A stretch of 64,000 bases of DNA from the NCBI GenBank assembly GCA_030762175.1, contig CM060846.1, positions 186,674,041 to 186,738,040 on the forward strand, written 5' to 3'. The notes under the pieces were generated by a model. That model was not told the DNA's origin. It worked only from the letters and a program-made list of their open reading frames with translations, and did no database searches. Below, piece by piece: positions 48,541 through 59,284 of this stretch (its first letter is position 1; each line of letters begins with the position of its first letter). The stretch is from Metallyticus violacea. Lineage: Eukaryota; Arthropoda; Insecta; Mantodea; Metallyticidae. The position numbers and the translations under genes were made by a program.

Positions 48541-48734
48541 TTCATTTAAAAAATGATTGAAAAGTCACAAATTAAAAATATGTGTTGAGCTTGTATCGTC
48601 AATAAAACTTAAGTTGCTATTAGATCTACATAAGTAACCAAGGCACAGATGCAGTTATCTTTGTACTTCAATATAGGAAATAATATTTTCATATCTCGTT
48701 TATTGATATGGTGAGAAACTATGTGCAGAAAGAG

Positions 48735-49045
48735 GAGGGAACTGGAATGAAGATGACATGAGGAAAGCACTGAAGGAGGTCAGAGAAGGTACAATTTCAT
48801 TGAGGAAAGTGAGTGTTATCTGCAGTGTTCCATGAACAATTTTGTCCTCAAGAATAAATTATTTTGTTAACATGGGCCGGTTTAATTCAATTTTTACAGT
48901 GGAGATGGAGAAAGAATTGAGGGATAATCTGGTTATATTAAAAGATCCATTTTATGATCTCTCTTTTCCTGAAATAGGATGCTTATATATAAATTTGGAG
49001 AAGCTAACAGAATTGTACATAGCTTTGAATAATATGAGAGAATGA
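48735..49045 (+). pseudogene. pogo/Tigger-like transposase N-terminal remnant
   Basis: Plus strand: NWNEDDMRKALKEVREGTIS then LRKVSVICSVP, a stop, and after a short gap GRFNSIFTVEMEKELRDNLV and FYDLSFPEIGCLYINLEKL. This is the order of the Psq-type HTH (W..edm..A...vr.g..S...a...f.VP.sTL) and CENP-B-like HTH (GRf..vFt.eqE.eL...l.....fgl) found at the N-terminus of pogo/Tigger DDE transposases. No DDE core was recognised downstream. Confidence 0.6.
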
Positions 49046-49339
49046 TGGGGAAAGAGTGAGTTCAAGTAACATTTCAGACTTTACCTGCAGCATGATCATA
49101 TTGTTTGTTTCATCAAGGAAATGTTATAGTCACAAGAAGCCATTGCTTACAGAATACATTACCTGATAGGCAAATATTGCACATAGCATAGGTAAAATTG
49201 ACCCATCTCTTAGACAGATATTTATTATAGCAAAAAGAGTTTTTTTATTTGATTATGAAAATATTTATTATACATTAGTAATCCTTATTTTATTATATAA
49301 GCATTTAATGAATATTAATTCCAATACTTTTTTGGATCA

Positions 49340-50100
49340 CATGAAGAGGATGGTACACATGGCTTTGGCTGCACTAGTAGTTGACTCTGACTCAGATCCA
49401 GATGTAGATTATTCTGATGATTAATATGTTCCTGAACAAGATGATTACCATTATTCTTCACATGACAGCTCATTGGACATTTCAGAAGCTGAAATTGAAG
49501 ACCTGGAAAATAATGCTCATGAGACAGAGGAAATCATCAAGGTGAGTCAGAAAATGAGTCCACTGAAGATCAAGTGCACAGTAATAGTGATCATTCTATA
49601 GTACAAGCCAGTGATTAGACTGATGTTATTGTCCCTCAGAATGAAAAACCTCTTGAATATTTTGAAAAAAGGACTTGTTGATGCAGTTAATATTATATGC
49701 AGCTGAAATATTGTAAAAATTATATTTCAACTATTGCTCTAGGTGAGACTCTCTCCTGAACAAAAATGTCACCTTTTCTTTATGGACAATATGATAGATG
49801 AAACTGTGATGAGAACCAAATGCAAATTATATTGTGCTCATGAGGAACTGCAAAATAAAGAGGTTCCTTCCTAAAAAAAAATATTAAGGATGAAATCAGT
49901 GCTCTTTTTGAATTGTTGGTTCTCTCAAGCATTTTTAAATCATCATGAGAATCTCTCAAATTTCTTTTTTCAACTGCATCCCTGGCAGAACAATATTTAG
50001 GGCAATTATGTCTGAGAGAAGGTGTCATGTTCAAATTTGAACCCTTATTTTTCAGTTCAGAATGCCTGCCAGATAGATATGAAGGGGATCTGACTGCTGC
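49340..50100 (+). pseudogene. piggyBac-like transposase, piece 1 (N-terminal acidic region and start of core)
   Basis: An acidic N-terminus (DSDSDPDVDYSDD, SSLDISEAEIEDLENN, ESENESTEDQ), typical of piggyBac-derived transposases, is followed at 49870-50075 by IKDEISALFELLVLSSIFKS, then ESLKFLFST and a decayed tail. This corresponds to the 'ikalig lli lagv.ks...l..lW' block. Stops occur throughout. The element appears to continue past the PLE-C insert at 52.6 kb. Confidence 0.55.
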
Positions 50101-50732
50101 TATTTCAAATTTATTTGGTTGTTTTGTTTCTAACTGTAAGCAGAATTATTAATTAGGGCATTATATGTGCAATAACAAAACCCTCATGCCATTCAGAGTT
50201 CTGAGTACCTTCATAATATGTAATCCCAAGAACCTTCCAAAATATTGTATAAAAATTATGTGCCTTACTGATGTGCACAATGCCTAGGCTTACCATACAT
50301 CTGGGATCAGCCTGGACAGTCCTGGTTTTTAGTGATGTCTGGACTAATGTCCAGGATTGCAAAAACGTGTAGGGTTGGAGAATTTTATGACTGGAGAGAA
50401 TTTTTTTTTCATTTTAGAACTATATGTTTGGCATCACATTTTTAAGCATTCTCATATGGCTGGTGCATCTCTCAGTCAATGTTGGAGCAAGCACTGATGT
50501 CAATTTTATTGGAGGCATGGCTATCGGGGTAGACTTTCAGTACCTATTGTTAAACATCTGCTAAATGTTACAATTAATTCAGAACTTTTGTAGTGAATTT
50601 TATTATATAATTAGAAAAAACAAACCATTTCTGAAAAAAAGTCATGTCAACTGAAAATTGAAACTGAATAAATAAATATGACAAATTATTATTGAAAAGA
50701 CACTCAAATTTCACTAATTTAGTTCCACTTAC

Positions 50733-50772
50733 TTGGACATGTTTCAAAGGCAGTTGCCTTCATTGTCAGCAT
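50733..50772 (-). ncRNA. Hammerhead-like motif, PLE-C minus copy
   Basis: Reading minus: CTGACAA (G8 changed to A relative to CUGANGA), TG, stem II AAGGC/GCCTT with loop AACT, T, GAAA, stem III ACATGT, C17. Stem I is weak. The G8 change predicts loss of activity. Confidence 0.45.
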
Positions 50773-50867
50773 TATCCCAATATCCGCTTCCCCGTGTGGT
50801 ATTAAGATGTTACTCTGTTGGCTTCATGAACTTAGTGATAAGGTTACTATTGTTTGGGAGATCAAAA

Positions 50868-52085
50868 TTAACCAAATTTTCTTTTTGTTTTATTTATGAA
50901 TATATTTTCCCACACTGTCAATTCTATTGGTTTTTGAAGAGCTTTTAAGAGTTTTGGTTCCTTTTGGAATTTGTGGTTCATTTGCCAGAAATGGTCTGCT
51001 ATTGCTGATTTTTCCATGTGTTTATATTTTACATGTCTCATGTGCTCCTTAAACCGTATGGAAATGTTTCTTTTTGTTTTGCCCATATATTTCATATTGC
51101 AATCTTTGCAAGCAATTTCGTAAATGCCTGATTGTTTTTCTGGAAGAATTTTGTCTTTTGTGTTCGTTTTTTGGAACTTTTTTTAAACTACATTTGTTTA
51201 CTGGAGCCAAAATGATGTTTGCCTCTTTGAAAATCTTCTGGAAATTTTGGTGTGCCCATGGGTGGAGTGTAAATTTCTTATATATATGATCCCCTTTGTA
51301 GCCTTTTAGTGTGCTGATATATTTTTGAATTTTTCTATTTTCTTGTCGACCAGAACTGTTGTGTAACCATTTTTCTGTGCAATCTTTATGATTTTTTGGT
51401 ACTCCAATTTGTATTCTGTCTTGCTTATTGGAAGATTTGTTAGTCTGAATGTGAGGCTATTGATTATGGCATGTTTATGTTGTATTGTGTTGAAGCTGTT
51501 GTTTTTTATGTAATTATCTGTATGGGTATCTTTTCTGAATATGCCAAATTCCAGTATATTGCCATTTTTTATAATTTTTATATCCAAGAAAGGAAGAATC
51601 GTGTTGTATTCCAATTCCATTGTAAATTTAACACTGCTATCTTGTACATTCAGCAGTTTTATTGCATCCTCTTTCCATTTTTCATATACTATTGCAAAGA
51701 CATCATCAACATAAAGGTACCAACATTTGTATATATATATGGAACAGCCTCAATTAATTTTATTTCCAAAAAACTCATGTAGATATCTGCTAAGAATGGT
51801 GATAATGGGTTTCCCATTGCTATACCCTTATTTTGTGGTGTAACTGTTGCCTCTGAATGTGAAGTAGGTTTGATTGATGCAAATTTTGGTGAGGTTCACA
51901 TACTGTTCTATTACTTCTCCAGGTAGGTTTATTGAGGTAAGCCATTTCTATATGACCATTATCAAATTTTCTTTGGGGATGCTAGGAAACATAGAGACCA
52001 CATCATACAAACTAGTAGATCCCTATTTTCCAATTTCACATGTCTAATTTTATCTATTAGTTCCGATGTGTTCAAATGAAACATT
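50868..52085 (-). pseudogene. PLE-C minus copy: RT and GIY-YIG endonuclease
   Basis: Minus-strand order: PSIPKENLIMVI (motif A end), FTFRGNSYTT, then MGNPLSPFLADIYMSFLEIK (motif B), YLYVDDVFAIVYEKWKEDAI (motif C intact, near 51700), LEYNTILPFLDIKIIKNG and FRKDTHTDNYIKNNSFN (51306-51620). After a frameshifted part comes CKDCNMKYMGKTKRNISIRF with KEHMRHVKYKHMEKSAIADH (the endonuclease; YIG is YMG). It is the most complete YVDD-bearing copy in the window but has stops and frame changes. The plus-strand open frame at 51471-51782 is a shadow. Confidence 0.75.
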
Positions 52086-52094
52086 TCCATAAGG

Positions 52095-52460
52095 AGCACA
52101 TGAGACATGTAAAATATAAACACATGGAAAAATCAGCAATAGCAGACCATTTCTGGCAAATGAACCATGAATTCCAAAAGGAACCAAAACTCTAAATGCT
52201 CTTCAAAAACCAATAGAATTGACAATGTGGGAAAATATATTCATAAATAAAAACAAAGGAAATTTGGTTAATTTTGATCTCCTAAACAATAGTAACCTTA
52301 TCACTAAGTTTGTGAAGTCAATGGAGTGACATCTTAATACCACGTGTGGAAGCAGACATTGGGATCATGCTGACAATGAAGGCAACCACCTTTGAAACAT
52401 GTCCAAGTGAGTGGCACTAAATTAGTGAAATTTGATTGACATCCTCAATAATAATTTGTT
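52095..52460 (+). pseudogene. PLE-C plus copy: 3' endonuclease fragment
   Basis: Starts at HKEHMRHVKYKHMEKSAIAD and continues HFWQMNHEFQKEPKL, then a stop and frameshift, the hammerhead-like segment and the tail. Nearly identical to the matching part of the minus copy, in opposite orientation. Confidence 0.7.
52368..52407 (+). ncRNA. Hammerhead-like motif, PLE-C plus copy
   Basis: CTGACAA (52370-52376), TG, stem II AAGG/CCTT, T, GAAA (52394-52397), ACATGT, C17. Same G8-to-A change as the minus copy. Confidence 0.45.
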
Positions 52461-52559
52461 ATATTATACTATATTCCACTGTGAAAATTCCCACTATGAA
52501 AAACTATGAATAAATAAAGTTTAATGTTTCAGTAATCTGTTAGGACTTTTAAGTAATTT

Positions 52560-53150
52560 AAAAAGTATGTTCTGGGTTGGACCCAAAAAAATATGGTAAG
52601 CTTAACAATTCCTATTTATACTTTGGTAAGGAAAGTGATTTGGCCACTCTTACTGATGCTGAAAAAAGTTCAAAAAGATCACACAGGCTGTTGTGAGACT
52701 CAGTAAGGAATTGGATAGTACAAATGGGAACATAACATCTGATTACTGGTTTATGTCAACAGAAGTGGCAGAAATTCTGTGGTAAAGGAACTTGACAAAT
52801 TTTGGTACTTTAAAGGGTAACAAGCCCGAAATACTGAAAGGGTTTCTGCCTAGCAAGGCCATACCTGTAGGATCAAGCATACATGGTACATGAAAAAATA
52901 TATATAATTGTGGTGATATCAACTTTCTTATCAACTTTCAGCGTGACTTAATGGCACAAAAGAGATTTTATCAATCTGATGTCCTCATACAACATAAAAC
53001 ATGCTGCAAGATTCCTTACCCTGGTCTAAAACAACAGTTTCACAATTGTTGGCTGCAGTTCTCTAGTATCAGAAACAGAACCATTTGAAATGAAATTAAA
53101 TGACCACAATGCTCAGATGCTAACACTTCACCAATACAAGCACCCAATAC
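52560..53150 (+). pseudogene. piggyBac-like transposase, piece 2 (core)
   Basis: Plus strand fragment with TNGNITSDYWFMSTEVAEIL, then after a stop NLTNFGTLKGNKPEILKGFL and PSKAIPVGSSIHGT. This matches the piggyBac core block 'g.nit.DNwFts..la..L...g....GTvr.Nk.eip..f'. The catalytic D of DNWF is kept as D-Y-W-F. The fragment fades after 53.1 kb. Confidence 0.65.
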
Positions 53151-53383
53151 AGAAACTAAATTCACTAAAACAGTAAGAGTCTTTGGTGATAGTAGCATTG
53201 AACTTTTTCTAAATCTATTAAAAAATTAAACTTGGAAAGAACTCTATTCTACCAGTGACTGAAATATGAAATTTAATAGCTTCCATGAATTATTAGAGTA
53301 TTACTTTGACATAGCTTTTCTACTGCAAAGAATCACTAAATCCATTTCCAAAATAAAGGCTTGTTTGATGACAAAAGATATAA

Positions 53384-55140
53384 GTGTTTCCTCCACCAAA
53401 AATAGATAAATTATGCAATCTTAAAAACAAAACTATGCCCCAATCATTCAAAATCATCTTCCATGTTCATATAAGAAGCCAAAATGTGCACAATGACAGA
53501 TATATATACAATCAGCACCAAATAAAATTAAAGCAAATTGGAAAATTGTTAAAAACAAAAGGAAAACAAAACAACAAAAAAACCTTAAATGATAGTATAG
53601 CTATCTTACAGCTAACAATAAAAGTGAATAAAATTTCAGATCCTAAACCACTTGCAAAACTTTTAATAATAATTACTAAAAATAAGGTAGCAGATAATGT
53701 TATATCTAATACTGACTTAAACAGTCACTACTCATGGAGACAGGCTGATACTACTATGTATCTATACCCAACTGATCACAGAGAGGTCCAAACCATACTA
53801 ACCAGTATTAAAAATAAACACTTATCAGGAATAGGTAGCACCCTAAACTTCTTAATAAAAAAATATGCTTCAGTCTTAGTACACCCTCTCACAGATATAT
53901 GCAATCACTCACTGGATCAAGCAGCCTTTTTTCAATCTCTTAAAATAGAAAAAGCTACACCCTTGTTTAATAAAGGTGAAAAAACAGCCTCCAACAATTA
54001 TTGACCAGTCTCTCTACTATCTGGATTCAGCAAAGCAATCGAAATGATCCTCTATAATTGATTATTAAAATTTATAGAATGTAAAAATTTAATCACTGAC
54101 ACCAACAGAAAAACAAAATCAACAAAAACAGCTTTATTCTTCTTCATCAATCATACCCTAAATGTGCTAGACAACCAAATGAATATATCAGGTATATTTT
54201 GTGGCCTATCTAAAGGCTTTGTCATATTGAACCATGAATTACTCTTCACAAAACCAGAAAACTCAGGAATAAGAAGGTATGCCCTAAATTGAATCATATC
54301 ATACACTAATCAGAGAGCACAAATAATAGATATAAAGCATATGAATTATACAAAAGTAAAACACTATCATTTAACAAGAGGGAGTGTCATTTCTCGAGTA
54401 ATACAGGAGTCAATACTAGGACTAATTCTCTTTCTCTTATTAGTGAGTGACCTAATACTTAAAATATCTCAAATATTAACAATTCAGTATGCTGATGGTA
54501 TAACCACTTTAGCAGAAAGTTCAAGAAAGAAACTCAAAAATGTCTCCCAGATAAATCACGCATGAAGTATTAAAGTGGTTTGATGGTAATAAACTAATAG
54601 TTAACACAGCTAAAATAAAAATTCTCTGCTTTCATCTCAAACAAAATAATTCTGAATAGCCAATAATACTTTAAGAAATACAAATATTCAAAGTACTAAC
54701 GATACAAAATTGCTAGGTGTTATTATTTAAAACAATTTATAATGGGATGAACATGTGCAGTACTGGATTAAAAAGTTAAATATAATTTTTTTTCAACTTT
54801 AGGCAACTTCTACAAAATGTAAATACAGCAACACTTAGAATAAGATATTTTACATGTGCATACTCCATACTGAGGTGTATATAAGGTCATAAGGTAACTC
54901 TTTCCTATATAAATATCATAACCCAGAAATGACTTAATATATTGATGGCTGAGTCACATACAAAATTTTCTGCAAACTACTGCTTAAAAAGCTTAAAATT
55001 CTTCCTCTTGGTTGTATGAGACTTAATTAAAATGGTCCCTCAAACAGTTTAAAAATATATGATGCAGTACACAATCATAACACAAGACAGAAAACAGATA
55101 TATGTAAAATTATACAATAAATTTCCAAATCACCTTTGTA
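53384..55140 (+). pseudogene. CR1/Jockey-like LINE ORF2 remnant
   Basis: Plus strand. The open part at 53384-54001 holds the linker and start of RT (HREVQTILTSIKNKHLSGIG, LVHPLTDICNHSLDQAAFFQ, SLKIEKATPLFNKGEKT, then PVSLLSGFSKAIEMIL after a stop). Next are TKSTKTALFFFINHTLNVLD, IFCGLSKGFVILNHELLFTK (motif A with D changed to G), GSVISRVIQESILGLILFLL (motif B area) and IQYADGITTL (motif C: YADG instead of YADD). The C-terminal end reads LYNKFPNHL near 55.12 kb. Both active-site boxes are damaged. It resembles the fragment at 631-1660. Confidence 0.65.
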
Positions 55141-56510
55141 GCCGGAATTAAAGGCCGTCTTTGATTAAACTAACATTGTTATAATTAAGGCTAGTAATAA
55201 TTAACATAAATATAATCATCTGATACATGTATGTAGTTTGTAGTCATTAGACAGCACCTGTGCTAAACAGTAATAAAGGTCCATTGTGTATTTATGTGAA
55301 TGGAAAACGGTTCGGGTCGTTAAGCTTGGAAATGTTAAAAGTTTTGACCTTGGGGAAAAGGGTTATGTCCCGAAAAGAGGTAATTCTCTTTTCAGAGGGT
55401 TTAAAGAAAACCATTTACCGAGACGCAGACAAAAGCAGAGAAACATATTCTTTCAATAACTAAGGGTAAAGGCACTAATGACTTTACTGGTGGATTTCTT
55501 TCGAAGAAGGAACAAATGTCAATCTCAGATGACAGCTCAAGTTTATATCCCCTCATGACAATAACATTCAAACGTCGACAGATTTTGACATGACTTTGCA
55601 AAACAAATAGATGTTCCTTATTTATGGCCGAGGTTTCATTGTGAGCAAATTTGAAAGGACAGAAAAGTGAAAGGATATGTCGGATTATAAAAATTTCCCA
55701 ACATTTAGGACAGGAATGTCCGTTCTTAGAAATATTATAACGTGAGAGGTATTTCCAGAAATTGGTCCCACACAACCAATAGAAATCTTACAAAATTGAA
55801 CGAATCGGAGCGAGCATGCATAATTATAGATATTAAGGAAGGACCAATAACGCAGATAGAATCGAACTGAGCTCCATAAATTTCGCGGATTTAATTTTCA
55901 CGATGGGAGGTTCCTAATAAACAATAAACTTGACATCTGATATATAATGTAAGGGACAGAATAAGAGAGACCTAGAGAGAGAGAGAGAGCAGAAGGGACT
56001 TGGACAGAGAGAGCAGAACTTCAACAGCAGTGAGACTTAGAGAGAGAGCAGCTGGACGTCGACAGCAGTGAAAAGTTAGCGGTCCGGGATTCGAGGCTAA
56101 GAGTTAAAGGTTGGATAGTCGGAGAACGGAACTGTAAGAGTCAATTTAAATAAGCGGGCAAAAGAATAGACAATCAAAATCAAAGTGAGCGAAGTCGGTA
56201 GGAGAAGAACAATAGTCAGTCAGTTCAACACATTTCCAAGCTTACGCGAACAATCCAGTATTCTGTTAAGTGTAAATAAATGATGTCAGATAAGAACTCC
56301 AGTGTTTCCGTGTAACTTTATAGATTTCCTTCCCTTCCCTTTGACTCAGACGAGTCACAAAATTCCAGAGTTCCCTGAGATAAAGGTTCCTGATCCCGAC
56401 ACAAGGGGCATCCAACCCAGAACTCAAAGAAAAACAATTAATCCACGACTCCTCTTCCCGCGGGCGGGCTGCTACCAGCTCATAATTTCCAGAAAACGGC
56501 CCCACCTTTC
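55140..56510. mobile_element. Candidate LTR-like segment
   Basis: A stretch with higher GC and CpG than its flanks, lying between a LINE 3' end and the last piggyBac piece. It has TATATAATG near 55940, several GAGAGA-rich blocks at 55965-56055, AATAAATG near 56275 and CCCGACACAAGGGGCATCCA near 56395, resembling the promoter, polyadenylation and end regions of an LTR. No second LTR, gag-pol or target duplication was found, so a solo LTR or a different element is possible. Short open frames inside are not convincing. Confidence 0.3.
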
Positions 56511-56694
56511 TGTAGAATGCATATGGGCATTACCTAAAAACAATTGGCAAGAAAATGAAATTTGAAATACCACTAATGGCCATTCTGCTTTGTCACTGCT
56601 TCTACAATGGAGATGAATATTTTAAATGGGACTAACTGGAATAATAGTACGAGTGTATATAGAAGCATGTATGTGCATATAACTTTAATAGCTT

Positions 56695-56745
56695 CCATCC
56701 ATCCATTCATCCATATATCCATCCATTCATCCATCCATCATAAGG
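56695..56745. repeat. (ATCC)n tetranucleotide repeat
   Basis: Imperfect CCAT/TCCA repeats. Confidence 0.85.
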
Positions 56746-56849
56746 TAATACACACTTCTTTCTTATGTACCAAAAAGGTTAAAATCAGTCATTTATTGTT
56801 GTTCAAGCACCATACCCTGATGAGTACACTGATGCAATGGCTGTAAGCC

Positions 56850-57372
56850 TGAAATTATTTCTTTCTAAAATGTGAGGAAATTTGGGGTTGACACTCTTCA
56901 TATGAAATGTTAACTACTGAACACATAGAAAGATGAAAAGATGGCCCCTTGCCATATTCTATCATTTGATTCCGGTAAGTTATACTAATACTTATGTCCT
57001 GTATGGGCATTTTGAAAAAGCCATCAAAATGAGCAGATTTGACTTCATAAATGCCCTTGGTGTATCTTTGACAAAAAATCATTTGCAACATAGATTGAAT
57101 GTTCAAATCATACAGATGGTTTGAAAAAGCTGATGATGGAAGCCTTGATTGAAATTGATATTTCACAGAAACTACCAAATAGATGAACCAGGACTCCAGC
57201 AGAGAAATTAGCTCATGGGGCAATAGGGAGTGATAGACTTAAAAAAAGGAAGAACTGTCATTATTGCCCATATCAGTAGAAGAGAATGACAAGTTACAAG
57301 TATATCAGATGTAAAACTTCAACTTGTCTGGAGTGTCAAGAAAACTGCAATGTTTGTTTTGCTGAATTGTAA
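56850..57372 (+). pseudogene. piggyBac-like transposase, piece 3 (C-terminus with Cys-rich domain)
   Basis: Plus strand: KMKRWPLAIFYHLIPVSYTN then TYVLYGHFEK, FINALGVSLTKNHLQHRL, matching the 'tRRWPlaiFynlldva..NayvLy' and 'fl..Lg.sLv.phl..R' blocks of piggyBac transposases. After a frame change the Cys-rich domain reads KNCHYCPYQ, stop, IRCKTSTCLECQENCNVCFA, with CxxC...CxxxxCxxC...CxxC spacing, ending at a TAA near 57372. Same strand and N-to-C order as the pieces at 49.3-50.1 and 52.6-53.1 kb. Confidence 0.7.
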
Positions 57373-57552
57373 AGTAATTCTCATCCAATTTGAGTATGTT
57401 TAACATTAATAATTTGTTTAATTATTTTATAAAACTGTTGTGAAATAGTTATGTTTAAAGGAACAGCTGTTCCCCTTTAAAGGAATATTTCAGAAACATT
57501 AAGTACAAACAAATAGATTGGTCTGCAGTATGTGAAATATTTTAAATAAATA

Positions 57553-57625
57553 TACCTATCTCATAGATGGATGTTCCTCATACATAACAAATGTACCTGT
57601 CTCTTAGACAGATGTTCCTCATAAA
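57553..57625. repeat. Two-unit tandem repeat
   Basis: TACCTATCTCATAGATGG..ATGTTCCTCATA and TACCTGTCTCTTAGACAG..ATGTTCCTCATA, about 43 bp apart. TCTCTTAGACAGAT also occurs at 49206-49219, so it may be subterminal sequence of the piggyBac-like element. Confidence 0.5.
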
Positions 57626-59082
57626 GGGGCATGAGATGATGATCTTATAAAAGGGTTAATTATTCAGACTTTGCCAAAGAAGAAAGAATGTAGAAATAAA
57701 ATTAGATGTGTTATGAAATGCAAAGATTTGGCAATAATAACCAGCTATCCACACAAAAATTACTGAAACAATAAATTTAAATGAATAAGAATAATGCCCA
57801 CAGTACAATGTACCAGCACCCCCCCCCCCCAAAAAGGAGGGTGGAAGCAAAGACTGTGGAGAGCAATGAGGTTGAAAGCATACACATGTGTGTGTATATA
57901 TTATTGCACTAAATGGCATGTTGATAGTATCACCAGAGGAATGGATTAAGTATATGATGTGCAGCAATGACTGCAAAGCTTGAACTGGTAATGTATCTGG
58001 ATGGGACAGTTTTGTATGTTATACAGAATTTATTCATGAACAAATAATTATACTTTGTTTTCTATTGTAATTTAAGTTTATTCTAATTCATTCTTATGCA
58101 TTTTTTACACAAATACATACATTTCAAAATTTTTTACTAAATCTTGCTAGATGTTCTTCTCCCATTAGATCATATTTTAGCTTTGTTTAAAAATTAATGC
58201 ATTACTTTCTTTTTTTGTAGATACATAGTATCATAAATATTCAAAATATAACACAGTATATGCAGAATTGTTGTGAATTAGATGCTAAGTACATTACTCA
58301 AACTTATTTCTTAAACTGTCTCACTTGACCCAACCTTCTCTTATCCAGTTCTTACCCATCCCTATACATATCAAGTTCAACTTGTATTTTGTATTAATGC
58401 CCATAATCCTATGCAACAATTCGGATAGGAAGCTCATGAACTTAGCCCCACACACTATTTTTATAGACTGTTCCAAAAGAAGTAGTTTAACTTCATAATG
58501 AAAATTATTAGTTTCCATGCAAGCACATTCCACAAACCTAATGCAGCCATACATACACTAAAAGTTCATTATTAAGAAATTTAAATAATATGAGAAGGAG
58601 TGCCAAATATGTGGTAACTTGAAGTGATTGGAATTTTACTGGGCCAACAGGGAGGATATACAAAATTTCATTTTCCTATATGAATAGGACAATAGTGTTC
58701 AGATCACACTTGGTATGAAAGAGAGCAGACGTCAAATATGTCATAAATATTGCTCTTCAAAAAATTCTACTCCATGCATTATATATTAAACTTTGGATAG
58801 TGAAACATTTCTTATGGCACTAAAGTTAGTCATGTTTCTTTACTTATGCATGAAATTTCCTTTATTAGAATAGGTCAAAGCCAGAGAGGGAATATTTAAT
58901 GAACAATAAATTTTTAAGTTGATGATGTATAACAATTTCAATGGTGCACTGTATGACATTGAAGACAGTGCATGAAACTCATTTTAAAAATGTTGATAAG
59001 ACATTTTTAAAATGTTAAGCACCCATATGAAACATATTGGACAAGGTCAGATTGGTTGGTTGTAAAACATGAGCTTAAAGCT

Positions 59083-59284
59083 AATTAAAGGTACTTATGA
59101 AGCTGTTTACAATGGAGTGGTATATATATAAACAATGTAATAAAATTGTTCACACTAAGAAGACTTCTAACAACAGTTGGTCTACAGGCAGAAGATGGAA
59201 GGGATTACTCCCGAAACATATGTCCAGTTTTTATGTAAGTGAATGGAGTTAGTGTGAACAAATTTTATTACATTGTTTATATAT
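59083..59284. mobile_element. PLE-E palindromic non-autonomous element (about 202 bp), 12-bp target duplication
   Basis: Inverted arms 59123-59157 and 59249-59284 (ATATATAAACAATGTAATAA against its reverse complement) around a single hammerhead-like centre. GAGCTTAAAGCT lies at 59071-59082 and 59285-59296 (the match extends two bases upstream). The left end GTACTTATGAAGCTGT links it to the 700-bp element at 15.4 kb. Confidence 0.7.
59187..59230 (+). ncRNA. Hammerhead-like motif (PLE-E small element)
   Basis: Core CAGAAGA (U4 changed to A) at 59189-59195, T, stem II GGAAG/CTCCC with one mismatch, GAAA at 59213-59216, stem III ACATATGT, C17. The core change predicts poor or no activity. Confidence 0.4.

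Larger units (their letters stand above)
50677..52506. mobile_element. PLE-C inverted pair with 12-bp target duplication
   Basis: A 1.83-kb insertion. A minus PLE-C copy (about 52080 to 50740) and a short plus copy (about 52095-52410) have their 3' ends facing outward; their ends (50680-51040 and 52095-52460) are inverted repeats. TGAATAAATAAA is at 50665-50676 and 52507-52518. It lies between two pieces of a piggyBac-like transposase. The repeat is AT-rich, so chance is a little more likely than for the other duplications. Confidence 0.75.

Noticed and set aside
49186..57660. TTAA-bounded ends for the piggyBac-like element (for example AAAGGGTTAA near 57645)
   Set aside because: No matching left terminus was found, and TTAA is very common in this sequence.
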